Source: Bacteroidales bacterium UBA1745
GTDB taxonomy: Bacteria; Bacteroidota; Bacteroidia; Bacteroidales; UBA932
Assembly (NCBI GenBank): GCA_002314885.1
Contig: DCHT01000062.1
Coordinates: forward strand, 39,838 to 103,837
Direction: 5' to 3'
DNA length: 64,000 bases
A program made the translations under genes and the position numbers. Under the pieces are notes generated by a model. It was not told where the DNA came from. It did not search any database and saw nothing but the letters and a program-made list of their open reading frames with translations. Below are positions 35,071 to 44,418 of this stretch, piece after piece. Positions within the stretch are counted from its first letter, which is position 1; each line of letters begins with the position of its first letter.

Positions 35071-36453
35071 ATGAAAGTATGCATCGGACTTTCCGGCGGA
35101 GTTGACTCCAGCGTGGCAGCATTGCTCCTCAAGAGGGCTGGCTACGACGTTTTCGCGCTGTTTATGCAGAACTGGCACGACACCACCGGCACCCTCCACG
35201 GAGACTGCGAATGGGAGGAGGACCGCTTCGTGGCCGAAATGGTCGCGAGGAAGATAGGCATACCTTTCTATTTCGTGGACCTGAGCGACGAATATCGCAA
35301 GAGAGTGGTCGATTATATGTTCGATGAATACTCCAAGGGCCGAACTCCGAACCCGGACGTCCTCTGCAACAGGGAAATCAAGTTCGACGCCTTCCTCAAG
35401 ACCGCCAGGAAGCTCGGCGCGGATATGGTGGCCACCGGTCACTACTGCCGCAAGGAAGTGATCAAAGATGCCGAGGGCAAGGAAATCTACAGGATATTCG
35501 AAGGTTCCGACCCTAACAAGGACCAGAGCTATTTCCTCTGCCAGCTCACCCAGGAGCAGCTTTCAGTGGCTATGTTCCCTATCGGCGACATAGTGAAGCC
35601 TGAGGTGCGCAGACTCGCCAAGGAAGCCGACCTGCCGTCAGCCGAGAAGAAGGATTCCCAGGGCATCTGCTTCGTGGGCAAGGTGGACCTGCCGACCTTC
35701 CTGCAGCAGCAGCTCAAGTCGGTGACAGGTAATGTGGTGGAGGTCTATGACGCCTACTACGAGGCCAGCGAGGCCTATAAATGGGCAAAGGACACGCTCC
35801 AGGGCCTGCTCCGCGAAGGCGAAGTGAATATGGTCACCAGCTACATCTCCGAGGACAAGGGTATGGTTACCGATCCGGGCATCGTGAACGACTGGGACGA
35901 GGCCAAGCTCGCAGCCCTCTCCGATGAGGACTGGAAGAAGCTCTCCACTCCCCTCTCCTACGGCGACATCAAGTTCGAGACCGAGACCTACCGCAGCGGC
36001 AAGAAGCATATCAAGAAGACCAGGTACAAGGAGCATCCTTGGGGCAAGATAGTCGGAGAGCACGACGGAGCCCAGTTCTACACCATAGGCCAGCGAAAGG
36101 GCCTCAACATCGGAGGACACAAGGATTCCATCTTCGTCATCGAGACCAATGTGCCCGAGAACATAATCTATGTGGGCGAAGGCCACCGTCACAAGGGTCT
36201 CAGCCGCAGTGTGCTCCGCATAGACCCGTCCGAAATCCACTGGATACGCGAAGACCTCGCTATGCAGGAGGGCGAAATCCGCCGCTACCGCGTCCGCATC
36301 CGCTACCGCCAGCCACTGCAAGAGGCCACCCTCTTTCTTCGCAAGAATGGCCTCTATATAATATTCGACACCCCTCAGAGGGGCATCACCCCGGGTCAGT
36401 TCGCCGTCTGGTATGCGTCCGACGACGAAATGATCGGTTCAGGTGTAATCTGA
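35071..36453 (+). CDS. mnmA: tRNA 2-thiouridylase MnmA with large insertion
   Basis: ATP-dependent enzyme that places sulfur on U34 of Lys, Glu and Gln tRNAs. The PP-loop is GLSGGVDSS (7-15), the catalytic cysteines are Cys99 (PNPDVLCNREIKF) and Cys200 (DSQGICFVG), and the C-terminal block is FYTIGQRKGL. At 460 residues it is about 100 longer than usual. The extra piece lies at about 222-323, between FLQQQL and GKIVGEHDG, and is rich in charged and aromatic residues. It ends 1 base from the convergent ettA stop. Confidence 0.92.
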   Translation: MKVCIGLSGGVDSSVAALLLKRAGYDVFALFMQNWHDTTGTLHGDCEWEEDRFVAEMVARKIGIPFYFVDLSDEYRKRVVDYMFDEYSKGRTPNPDVLCNREIKFDAFLKTARKLGADMVATGHYCRKEVIKDAEGKEIYRIFEGSDPNKDQSYFLCQLTQEQLSVAMFPIGDIVKPEVRRLAKEADLPSAEKKDSQGICFVGKVDLPTFLQQQLKSVTGNVVEVYDAYYEASEAYKWAKDTLQGLLREGEVNMVTSYISEDKGMVTDPGIVNDWDEAKLAALSDEDWKKLSTPLSYGDIKFETETYRSGKKHIKKTRYKEHPWGKIVGEHDGAQFYTIGQRKGLNIGGHKDSIFVIETNVPENIIYVGEGHRHKGLSRSVLRIDPSEIHWIREDLAMQEGEIRRYRVRIRYRQPLQEATLFLRKNGLYIIFDTPQRGITPGQFAVWYASDDEMIGSGVI

Positions 36454-36454
36454 T

Positions 36455-38131
36455 TTATTCCATCAGCTTCTTGTACTTGAAGCGCTTCGGCTCAGTGTTG
36501 CCGAGGCGGCGCTTGCGATTCTCCTCGTACTCGGTGTAGGAGCCCTCGAAGAAGTAAACCTGAGAGTCACCCTCGAAAGCGAGGATATGAGTACAGATAC
36601 GGTCGAGGAACCAACGGTCGTGGGAAATGACAACTGCACATCCGGCGAAGTTCTCGAGACCTTCCTCGAGGGCACGGATGGTGTTTACGTCCACGTCATT
36701 GGTAGGCTCGTCGAGGAGGAGCACGTTGCCTTCGTCCTTGAGAGTAAGGGCGAGGTGGAGACGGTTCCTCTCACCGCCTGACAGGATTCCGCACTCCTTC
36801 TCCTGGTCTGCACCGGTGAAGTTGAAGCGGGAGATGTAGCTGCGGGCGTTGATTTCGCGGTTGCCGAGCTTCACGAACTCGGAGTTGTTGGCTATGGTCT
36901 CATATACGGTCTTGTCAGGGTCGATGCTCCTGTGCTGCTGGTCCACGTATGCCAGCTTCACGGTCTCACCTATCTTGATGGTACCGGTTTCAGGCTGCTC
37001 GAAGCCCATAATGAGGCGGAAGAGAGTGGTCTTACCCGCACCGTTAGGGCCGATGACACCGACGATGCCGGCCTGAGGCAGCACGAAGCTGAGATGCTCG
37101 TAGAGAAGCTTGTCTCCGTATGCCTTGGAAACGTCATTGAACTCGATGACGTTGGTACCCAGACGAGGTCCGTTCGGGATGAAGATCTCGAGTTTGGACT
37201 CCTTTTCCTTAGCATCCTCGTTGGCGAGTTTCTCGTATGCACCCAGACGGGCCTTGGACTTGGCCTGACGGGCCTTAGGAGCCATACGCACCCACTCGAG
37301 CTCCCTTTCGAGAGTCTTGCGGCGCTTGCTCTCCTGCTTCTCCTCCATCTGGAGGCGCTTGCTCTTCTGGTCGAGCCAGGATGAGTAGTTGCCCTTCCAA
37401 GGAATGCCCTCTCCCCTGTCGAGTTCGAGTATCCAACCTGCGACGTTGTCGAGGAAGTAACGGTCGTGGGTAACTGCGATGACAGTGCCCTTATACTGCT
37501 GGAGATGGGCCTCCAGCCACTGGATACTCTCGGTGTCGAGGTGGTTGGTAGGCTCGTCGAGGAGCAGCACGTCCGGCTGACGGAGCAGGAGGCGGCAGAG
37601 GGCCACACGGCGGCGCTCACCTCCGGACAGATTGGCCACGATGGCATCGGAAGGAGGACACTGGAGCGCATCCATAGCCCTTTCGAGCTTGGAGTCGATC
37701 TCCCAGCCTCCGCAGGCCTCGATCTTCTCAGTGAGTTCGCCCTGGCGGATGATGAGGTCGTTCATCTCATCGTCGCTCATAGGCTCGCAGAACTTCAGGT
37801 TGACTTCCTCGTACTCCTTGAGCAGGTCAACGACTTCCTGGACGCCCTCCTGGACCACTTCCAGGACGGTCTTGTCAGGATCCATCTGAGGCTCCTGCTC
37901 GAGATAGCCCACTGAATAGCCAGGTGCCCAAACGACCTCGCCCTGGTATGATTTCTCAATACCTGCGATGATCTTCATCAGAGTTGACTTACCGGAGCCG
38001 TTGAGACCGATGATGCCGATCTTGGCGCCGTAGAAGAAGGAAAGGTAGATGTCTTTCAGGATGACCCTGTTGTTGTGAGGCAATATCTTGCCCACTCCGT
38101 TCATCGAGAAGATGATTTTTTCGTCTGCCAT
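36455..38131 (-). CDS. ettA: Energy-dependent translational throttle protein EttA (ABC-F)
   Basis: Ribosome-binding ABC-F ATPase, 558 residues. Two nucleotide-binding domains have Walker A motifs GLNGSGKS (about 42) and GPNGAGKT (about 360) and signatures NLSGGERRRVAL and ILSGGERNRLHL. An inter-domain linker/arm (about 250-320) has the RQAKSKARL basic stretch typical of EttA. There is no membrane segment. The promoter TATCTTTG (38163-38170) abuts the stop of the upstream AraC gene. Confidence 0.95.
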   Translation of the reverse strand: MADEKIIFSMNGVGKILPHNNRVILKDIYLSFFYGAKIGIIGLNGSGKSTLMKIIAGIEKSYQGEVVWAPGYSVGYLEQEPQMDPDKTVLEVVQEGVQEVVDLLKEYEEVNLKFCEPMSDDEMNDLIIRQGELTEKIEACGGWEIDSKLERAMDALQCPPSDAIVANLSGGERRRVALCRLLLRQPDVLLLDEPTNHLDTESIQWLEAHLQQYKGTVIAVTHDRYFLDNVAGWILELDRGEGIPWKGNYSSWLDQKSKRLQMEEKQESKRRKTLERELEWVRMAPKARQAKSKARLGAYEKLANEDAKEKESKLEIFIPNGPRLGTNVIEFNDVSKAYGDKLLYEHLSFVLPQAGIVGVIGPNGAGKTTLFRLIMGFEQPETGTIKIGETVKLAYVDQQHRSIDPDKTVYETIANNSEFVKLGNREINARSYISRFNFTGADQEKECGILSGGERNRLHLALTLKDEGNVLLLDEPTNDVDVNTIRALEEGLENFAGCAVVISHDRWFLDRICTHILAFEGDSQVYFFEGSYTEYEENRKRRLGNTEPKRFKYKKLME

Positions 38132-38162
38132 ATATAAATAATAGTGTCTTAAGGAATTTCCC

Positions 38163-38170
38163 CAAAGATA
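38163..38170 (-). promoter_or_regulatory. ettA promoter (-7 TATCTTTG)
   Basis: A perfect TAnnTTTG immediately downstream of the AraC-gene stop codon and 31 bases before the ettA ATG. Confidence 0.75.
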
Positions 38171-39214
38171 CTACTTTTTCTTTTGCGAACGCAAATCAGC
38201 AAGCCAATCTCTGGGAGTCTTGTTATTATGCAGACGCCTGAAAGCCATTGAGAAAGTCGTCGGGAGGGCGTAACCCGACAGATGAGCCAGGTCGGTGACC
38301 GTCAGACAGGGATTGGCCCTCGCCAGGCTCTTGGCATATTCCACCCTGACGCTGTTCACATATTCGCTGAAAGAGTGCCCCGAATAGAGCCCGACAGCGC
38401 GCGAGACATAATTGCGGTTGGTGTAGAACTTCTTGGCCACGACGTCCACGGTCAGGACTTGGGTCAGAAACGCCCTGTCATCCCTTACCCACTTGTCTAT
38501 GGAATTATACAGGCTGTAGAGGAAATCATCCACGCTGGGTTTGGAGGCCTCGACGCGTTCAGGCGGGCTGGTCCTGCGGCCGATACGGGCCAGCCTTTCC
38601 ACCATCCTGTGCGCGAAGCCAGGCATAAGGAAGAGCGAGTTCAGCAATATGACCAGCGGCAGCAGGACAAAGCTTCCGACGAGGAAACGACCAAGCGCGG
38701 AAAGCCCCATCAGACGCAGGATAAGGGCTACGGACGGAGCCAGCAGCGCAACCATCCAGCCCAAGTCATTCAGGGCTGCCGTCACGAGCGACGGGAAGCT
38801 GGGCTTGTGAGCAATGAGATAGGGCCTGACTATCCTTGAGACGCGCATCCACAGGAACTCGGCCGAAGCACTGAGCTGCAGGAAAAGGAAGGCGAAGATA
38901 TGCATCCCGGGCAGGAAGCAGAGAATCAGTACGACTATATAAAGTTGTATGCACACCACCCATTGGATCTTTTCCAGATTGGAAGTGGGAGATACGGTCA
39001 TCAAGGCCAGAAATGCCATACAGAGGGCAAGGTCACAGCAGTCTTCTCCGTGAAAGAAGAAGGATGCTGTCACGGTCAGAGACACTGTCAGGTTGAGAAG
39101 AGACCGGCACAGGGCAGGATGATTTCGATACCTGGACCTCAGAAATCCCAGCAGCACTGCTATCAAGCTCAGGGCAAGTGCGGTCAACTGAAATATTATT
39201 GGAAATAAATGCAT
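38171..39214 (-). CDS. Membrane-tethered AraC-family transcription regulator
   Basis: A 347-residue protein joining a hydrophobic N-terminal half (about six or seven membrane segments between residues 3 and 205) to a C-terminal AraC/HTH_18 DNA-binding domain (about 245-340; FYTNRNYVSRAVGLYSG and LTVTDLAHLSGYALPTTFS). The layout implies a one-component sensor that binds DNA from the membrane. The ligand is unknown. No partner gene is evident: ettA downstream has its own promoter and the neighbour upstream ends in a strong terminator. Confidence 0.85.
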   Translation of the reverse strand: MHLFPIIFQLTALALSLIAVLLGFLRSRYRNHPALCRSLLNLTVSLTVTASFFFHGEDCCDLALCMAFLALMTVSPTSNLEKIQWVVCIQLYIVVLILCFLPGMHIFAFLFLQLSASAEFLWMRVSRIVRPYLIAHKPSFPSLVTAALNDLGWMVALLAPSVALILRLMGLSALGRFLVGSFVLLPLVILLNSLFLMPGFAHRMVERLARIGRRTSPPERVEASKPSVDDFLYSLYNSIDKWVRDDRAFLTQVLTVDVVAKKFYTNRNYVSRAVGLYSGHSFSEYVNSVRVEYAKSLARANPCLTVTDLAHLSGYALPTTFSMAFRRLHNNKTPRDWLADLRSQKKK

Positions 39215-39289
39215 AATCTGATTTTCTTAATTAATTCAACACTAAATCTCGGAACAGGTTTTATCAGTTATGGGGTGGCTAAATTATAT

Positions 39290-39324
39290 AAGAAAACCCC
39301 GCGGAAGAAGTCTCCTCCGCGGGG
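39290..39324 (-). terminator. Intrinsic terminator of the SPOR - leuS - yitT operon
   Basis: CCCCGCGGA and its complement TCCGCGGGG (39297-39324) form a strong stem with a ten-base loop, followed on the minus strand by TTTTCTT. It lies between the yitT stop and the AraC gene. The rest of 39215-39358 holds only a weak promoter-like CAACACTA (39237-39244). Confidence 0.88.
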
Positions 39325-39358
39325 CTGATGCTGAAATTCTCAATTTTGAGATTTTTAT

Positions 39359-40294
39359 TTACGATTTTGAGATTTTCTTCTTTTTGAGGCCTTTTATACC
39401 TGTCTTGATCTCCTCGAAACCCTCGCCGTAGACGCTGTTTGCAGGCACTACTGACACGAATGCATTCACGTCGATCTCCTTTATGGTCTCAGTGACACGA
39501 GGCAGTTCCTTGCTTCTGATCATCAGCAGCAGGACTTCCTTGTCTTCGCCGGTATAGCCTCCCTTGGCATTGAGTATCGTGACTCCGCGCTCCATCCCGT
39601 CGAGGATGAAACGGGCAATCTCATCGCTCTTCTGGGAGAACACGAGCACCTGCACTGAAGACTTCGCACCGACCACCACGTAATCCACGAACACGGATGA
39701 GACGATTATCATCAGATAGCCATAGATGACATCACTGAAATGCTTGTCCGGGAGAAGAAGTATGAGGGCGACGATGACCACATCGGTCACAAGGTAGAAC
39801 CTGCCCGGGGAAACCGGCCAGTATTTGTTGATGATCATAGCGAAGATGTCGCTGCCGCCGGTGCTGCCGCCGAAACGGAGTACCAGTCCGAGGCCGATGC
39901 CCTCGATGGCACCTGCAATTACCGGAATCAGCATTTTGTCCGGAATATAGAGCAGGCCGCCCTCGATGCAGAACATCTTCGGAGTGAGGGCAAGCAGTTC
40001 GAACATCAATGCCGACAACGCAATCACAAAGATGGTCCTGATGCCGAAGCCCTTGCCCAGTATGAAGAATGCCAGGATAAGGAGGAACACGTTAATGACC
40101 GCATACGACAGGGACACCGGTATGAGCCCATTGGTGGCATACTGCAGAAGGGTGCAAAGACCTGTCACTCCACCGCTGGAGAAACCGTTCGGAACAATGA
40201 ACCATTCCCAGGGCATAGCGTAGAGGAAGGTGCCGATAACCAGCACCAGGTACTCCATCGCCACGTGGGACGCCTTCTTGAAGCTTAACTGCAT
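39359..40294 (-). CDS. YitT family membrane protein (DUF161 / DUF2179)
   Basis: A 311-residue inner-membrane protein of unknown function. Five or six hydrophobic segments in residues 15-215 include the FGGSTGGSDIFAMIINKY block. A cytoplasmic DUF2179 domain (about 225-300; GVTILNAKGGYTGEDKEVLLLMI) follows, and the C-terminus is strongly basic. It is the last gene of the operon, 3 bases after leuS. Confidence 0.9.
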   Translation of the reverse strand: MQLSFKKASHVAMEYLVLVIGTFLYAMPWEWFIVPNGFSSGGVTGLCTLLQYATNGLIPVSLSYAVINVFLLILAFFILGKGFGIRTIFVIALSALMFELLALTPKMFCIEGGLLYIPDKMLIPVIAGAIEGIGLGLVLRFGGSTGGSDIFAMIINKYWPVSPGRFYLVTDVVIVALILLLPDKHFSDVIYGYLMIIVSSVFVDYVVVGAKSSVQVLVFSQKSDEIARFILDGMERGVTILNAKGGYTGEDKEVLLLMIRSKELPRVTETIKEIDVNAFVSVVPANSVYGEGFEEIKTGIKGLKKKKISKS

Positions 40295-40297
40295 CTC

Positions 40298-43027
40298 TTA
40301 CTTGACAACGATGTTTACGATCTTGCCAGGGACGACGATCACCTTCACGATGCTCTGCTCACCCACATACTTGGCAGTCTGCTCGAGACCGCGTACGTAT
40401 GCCTCAACCTCCTCACGGGATGCGCTCTTAGGCTGGTCCACGGTGAAGCGGGTCTTGCCGTTGAAGGAAACTGCGTATGTGCAGCTGTCCTCGACGGTGT
40501 AGGCCTCAACGTACTCTGGGAACTTGGCGTAGGTGATGGTGTCCTCGTGTCCGAGAGCGTGCCAAAGTTCCTCAGTGATGTGAGGTGCGAAAGCGGAGAG
40601 AACGATGATGAGCGGCTCGAGAATTTCCCTCTTGTGGCACTCACCGAGTTCGTTCACTGCGATCATAAACGCACTGATGGTGGTGTTGTATGAGAAGTGC
40701 TCGATGTCGTCCTGAGCCTTGCCTATGAGCTTGTGGAGTGCCTTGAGCTCGGCAGGAGTAGCCTTTTCGTCGGTAACCACGAATGCATCGCGGTCGTAGA
40801 ACATCCTCCAGATCTTCTTGAGGAAGCGGTTCACGCCGTCGATGCCCTTGGTATCCCAAGGCTTGCTCTGCTCGAGAGGGCCGAGGAACATCTCGTAGAG
40901 ACGGAGGGTGTCAGCACCATAGGTGTCGCAGATCATATCCGGATTCACCACATTGAACATAGACTTGGACATCTTCTCGATGGCCCATCCGCAGATGTAT
41001 TCGCCGTTCTCGAGGATGAACTCGGCAGTCTTGTAGTCTGGCATCCAGTTCTTGAAGGCCTCGATGTCAAGGCGGTCATTGCGGACGATGTTCACATCCA
41101 CGTGGATCTCAGTGGTCTCATACTGGTCCTTGAGTCCGTATGAAACGAAGGTGTTGGTACCCACGATGCGATATACGAAGTTGGAACGGCCCTGGATCAT
41201 ACCCTGGTTGATGAGCTTCTTGAATGGCTCCTTCTCGCATACGTAGCCGAGGTCATAGAGGAACTTGTTCCAGAAGCGGGAGTAGATGAGGTGGCCGGTG
41301 GCGTGCTCGGTACCTCCGATGTAGAGGTCGACGTTGCGCCAGTAGCCGTTTGCCTCCTCGCTCACGAGGGCATTGTCGTTGTGAGGATCCATATAGCGCA
41401 GGTAGTATGCGCTGGAGCCTGCGAAACCAGGCATAGTGCTCTTCTCGAGAGGGCAACCGTCATATTCCCAGTTCTTTGCGCGGCCGAGAGGTGGCTCACC
41501 GGTCTCGGTAGGCTTGAATTCGCTGATCTCAGGGAGGGTAAGAGGCAGGCTGCTTTCAGGCAGCGGAGTTGCCACACCGTCCTTGAAATACATTGGGAAT
41601 GGCTCGCCCCAGTAGCGCTGGCGGCTGAAGATGGCGTCGCGGAGACGGTAGTTGGTCTTGCGGCGGCCGAGTCCGTTGGCCTCAACGTAGTCCTTGGCAG
41701 CCTCGATGGCCTCCTTGACCTGGAGTCCGGTGAGGAAGCCGGAGTTGATCATAGTGCCTTCCTTGGCGTCGAAGCTCTGCTCGCTCACGTCAGCACCCTC
41801 GATCAGAGGGATGATAGGAAGGTTGAAGGTCTTGGCGAATGCATAGTCGCGGCTGTCGTGTGCAGGAACTGCCATAATGGCGCCTGTACCGTAGCCTGCG
41901 AGCACATATTCGGAAATCCATACAGGAACCTGCTCTCCGGTGAGAGGGTTGGTGGCGTATGAACCGGAGAACACGCCGGTCACCTTGCGTGTCTCGGCCA
42001 TTCTCTCGCGCTCAGTCTTCTTCCTGGCGGCTGCGAGGTACTCCTCGACTGCCTCCTTCTGCTCAGGAGTCGTGAGTTTCTCCACCCACTCGCTCTCTGG
42101 AGCAAGCACCATAAAGGTCACGCCGAACACTGTGTCAGCACGGGTGGTGAAGATGGTCATATCGTATTCCTGGCCACCGTTGGACACCTTGAAGATCATC
42201 TCGGTACCCTGGCTCTTGCCTATCCAGTTGCGCTGCATATCCTTGAGGGAATCAGTCCAGTCCACGGTCTCGAGATCGTCGAGCAGACGGCCTGCGTATG
42301 CGGATACGCGAAGCTGCCACTGGGTCATCTTCTTCTGCTCAACCGGGAAGCCACCACGTACTGAAAGACCGTCCTTCACCTCGTCATTCGCGAGCACGGT
42401 GCCCAGCTTTGCGCACCAGTTCACTGAAGTCTCGCCCTGGTAGGCAATGCGGTAGTTCATCAGGATGGCTGCCTTCTCCTTGTCGGAAGCGGCTGCCCAC
42501 TGCTCCGGAGTCACGCCGTCATAGCCGACGGTGGCGAACTTCTCCTCGAGTTCAGTGATAGGGCGGGCCTTGTCCTGAGCCGGATCGTACCAGCACTCGA
42601 ACATCTTGAGGAATGCCCACTGAGTCCACTTGTAATAAGCAGGGTCACAGGTGCGCACCTCGCGTGACCAGTCGTATGAGAAGCCGATGCGGTCGAGCTG
42701 CTGACGATAGCGGTTGATATTGTTGACGGTAGTCACCTCAGGGTGCTGACCGGTCTGGATTGCATACTGCTCTGCAGGAAGGCCGAAGGCGTCATAGCCC
42801 ATTGGATGGAGCACGTTGAAGCCACAGAGGCGCTTGTACCTGGAGTAGATGTCACTTGCGATGTAACCGAGAGGATGGCCGACGTGGAGACCTGCTCCTG
42901 AAGGATATGGGAACATATCCAGCACATAGTACTTAGGCTTGGATTCGTCCACTTCTGCCTTGAAAGTGTGGTTCTCTGCCCAATAGGCCTGCCACTTCTT
43001 CTCGATTTCCTTGAAATTGTATTCCAT
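40298..43027 (-). CDS. leuS: Leucyl-tRNA synthetase
   Basis: Class I synthetase charging tRNA-Leu, 909 residues. The HIGH-type motif is HVGHPLGY (about 46-53), an editing (CP1) domain is in the first half (TTRADTVFGVTFMVLAPE, SGTGAIMAVPAHD-like GTGAIMAVPAHDSRD), and the KMSKS motif is KMSKSMFN (about 685), followed by the anticodon-binding helical region. It lies 21 bases after the M28-like gene. Confidence 0.97.
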   Translation of the reverse strand: MEYNFKEIEKKWQAYWAENHTFKAEVDESKPKYYVLDMFPYPSGAGLHVGHPLGYIASDIYSRYKRLCGFNVLHPMGYDAFGLPAEQYAIQTGQHPEVTTVNNINRYRQQLDRIGFSYDWSREVRTCDPAYYKWTQWAFLKMFECWYDPAQDKARPITELEEKFATVGYDGVTPEQWAAASDKEKAAILMNYRIAYQGETSVNWCAKLGTVLANDEVKDGLSVRGGFPVEQKKMTQWQLRVSAYAGRLLDDLETVDWTDSLKDMQRNWIGKSQGTEMIFKVSNGGQEYDMTIFTTRADTVFGVTFMVLAPESEWVEKLTTPEQKEAVEEYLAAARKKTERERMAETRKVTGVFSGSYATNPLTGEQVPVWISEYVLAGYGTGAIMAVPAHDSRDYAFAKTFNLPIIPLIEGADVSEQSFDAKEGTMINSGFLTGLQVKEAIEAAKDYVEANGLGRRKTNYRLRDAIFSRQRYWGEPFPMYFKDGVATPLPESSLPLTLPEISEFKPTETGEPPLGRAKNWEYDGCPLEKSTMPGFAGSSAYYLRYMDPHNDNALVSEEANGYWRNVDLYIGGTEHATGHLIYSRFWNKFLYDLGYVCEKEPFKKLINQGMIQGRSNFVYRIVGTNTFVSYGLKDQYETTEIHVDVNIVRNDRLDIEAFKNWMPDYKTAEFILENGEYICGWAIEKMSKSMFNVVNPDMICDTYGADTLRLYEMFLGPLEQSKPWDTKGIDGVNRFLKKIWRMFYDRDAFVVTDEKATPAELKALHKLIGKAQDDIEHFSYNTTISAFMIAVNELGECHKREILEPLIIVLSAFAPHITEELWHALGHEDTITYAKFPEYVEAYTVEDSCTYAVSFNGKTRFTVDQPKSASREEVEAYVRGLEQTAKYVGEQSIVKVIVVPGKIVNIVVK

Positions 43028-43048
43028 AAGCTTATATAATGTAATTTT

Positions 43049-44416
43049 TTAATATCCGTTGATTCCGAAACGTCTGCGTTCGCCCTTCTTCGCCAGGCGG
43101 AATTCCACACCGAGAGTCAGGGTGGAGCGTACCTTCTCTCCCCTCACCCTGGCTGCGCGCCACTTAGGGGATGCGGAAACTACCCTCACGGCCTCGTCGT
43201 CCAGCAGCTCGTCTATGCCCCTGACGACCTTCACATTGGTGACCTCACCGTTCTTCTCGATGACGAAACTGATCTGAACCGTGCCCTGGATGCCGTTCCT
43301 GACAGCCTCCTCAGGATACTTGAGATACTGATAGACCCACTTGCTCATAAAGATCGAGAGGTCCGGAGTATTCAGGAACATAGGCTTCACGTCGCAGTCG
43401 AAGTAAGGCACGATGTCATCAGTTCCCATACCCTTGGCCTTGGTCATAGCCAGTTCAGGATGGAAGAGGAGCTGATGGTTGGTGTTGGAGAGATTCTCCG
43501 CGAAATTGAAGATGTACTCGACTTCCTTCTCCATAAAGTCATAGTCGAGCAGGGACGGAGTGTCCTTCGGAGTGTTGTGCTCAGGGTAGCGTCCGGTGGT
43601 GAAGAACACCGACGGGATCTCCTTGTCGTAGAAGGCCCTGTGATCGGACGGGTAAGGCTCAGCGGCGGTCAGCTTCGGAGTAATAGGCTGAAGTCCGCCG
43701 GCCACTGTGGAAAGCACTGCATTGAGGTCCACGTTGGAACCGGTATATGCATAGAAAGTCTCATCCACAGGCGTACCGAGCATATCGAGGTTGATCATCG
43801 CGTCTATCTTGTCCACGTCCTCGAAGGCCCTGTTGAGGAAATACCAGGAGCCGGCCATAGTCTCGGCAGACGCACCGAATCCGACGAAGATCACCGAACG
43901 GCGGAACATAATCGCATTCGTGGCCACCTTGCGGGCCAGTTCGATGAGCACAGCCATTCCGGAGGCATTTCCGTTGGCACCGGTATATGTGGCCGTCACC
44001 GGCTCGCCGTCCACGTTCATAGTATATGTGCCCAGGTTGTCCATCCTGGCTCCTATGACGATGTAACGGTCCCTGATGCTCTTGTCATATCCCTCGACAT
44101 AGCCGATCACATTCCTGGAAACCAGGGTGTCACCGGAGGCCGAAGTGATGCCGAAAGTGTCGCCTTCCCTGCCGGAGAGCATATCCACGCCTGCGCTGGA
44201 CAGCTGCTCATAGAGATAGTCCGCAGCCATCTTCTCACCCTCGCTGCCGGCCTTGCGGCCCTCCATCTGGGCTGAAGCCAGATAGGACACGTGACTCTTG
44301 AGAGCCGATGAGAGCTCCGAGTCATAAAGGGATTCGAGTGAAGATGCGTCGCGGAACTGCGCGAATGCGCCCGCGCATACGAGCGCGGCGGCGAAAAAGG
44401 CTACGATTCTTTTCAT
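43049..44416 (-). CDS. M28 peptidase-fold protein lacking zinc ligands, fused to a TonB C-terminal domain
   Basis: A 455-residue exported protein (signal peptide 1-20, GAFAQ). Residues about 40-310 follow the M28 aminopeptidase pattern, but key metal positions differ: IGARMDNLG has Arg124 where the first zinc His is expected, GANGNASG has Asn148-Gly149 in place of the bridging Asp, and GASAET has Ser183-Ala184 in place of the catalytic Glu pair. Asp211 (INLDMLG) and His259 (SDHRAF) remain. Residues about 355-441 are a TonB C-terminal domain (YPEEAVRNGIQGTVQISFVI, SPKWRAARVRG). It is probably a binding or scaffold protein rather than an active peptidase. It lies 2 bases after the SPOR gene. 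Confidence 0.85.
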   Translation of the reverse strand: MKRIVAFFAAALVCAGAFAQFRDASSLESLYDSELSSALKSHVSYLASAQMEGRKAGSEGEKMAADYLYEQLSSAGVDMLSGREGDTFGITSASGDTLVSRNVIGYVEGYDKSIRDRYIVIGARMDNLGTYTMNVDGEPVTATYTGANGNASGMAVLIELARKVATNAIMFRRSVIFVGFGASAETMAGSWYFLNRAFEDVDKIDAMINLDMLGTPVDETFYAYTGSNVDLNAVLSTVAGGLQPITPKLTAAEPYPSDHRAFYDKEIPSVFFTTGRYPEHNTPKDTPSLLDYDFMEKEVEYIFNFAENLSNTNHQLLFHPELAMTKAKGMGTDDIVPYFDCDVKPMFLNTPDLSIFMSKWVYQYLKYPEEAVRNGIQGTVQISFVIEKNGEVTNVKVVRGIDELLDDEAVRVVSASPKWRAARVRGEKVRSTLTLGVEFRLAKKGERRRFGINGY

Positions 44417-44418
44417 TT

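Noticed and set aside
39215..39289. Possible regulatory region upstream of the AraC gene
   Set aside because: Only a weak promoter-like CAACACTA was seen; no inverted repeat that would suggest an autoregulatory site.
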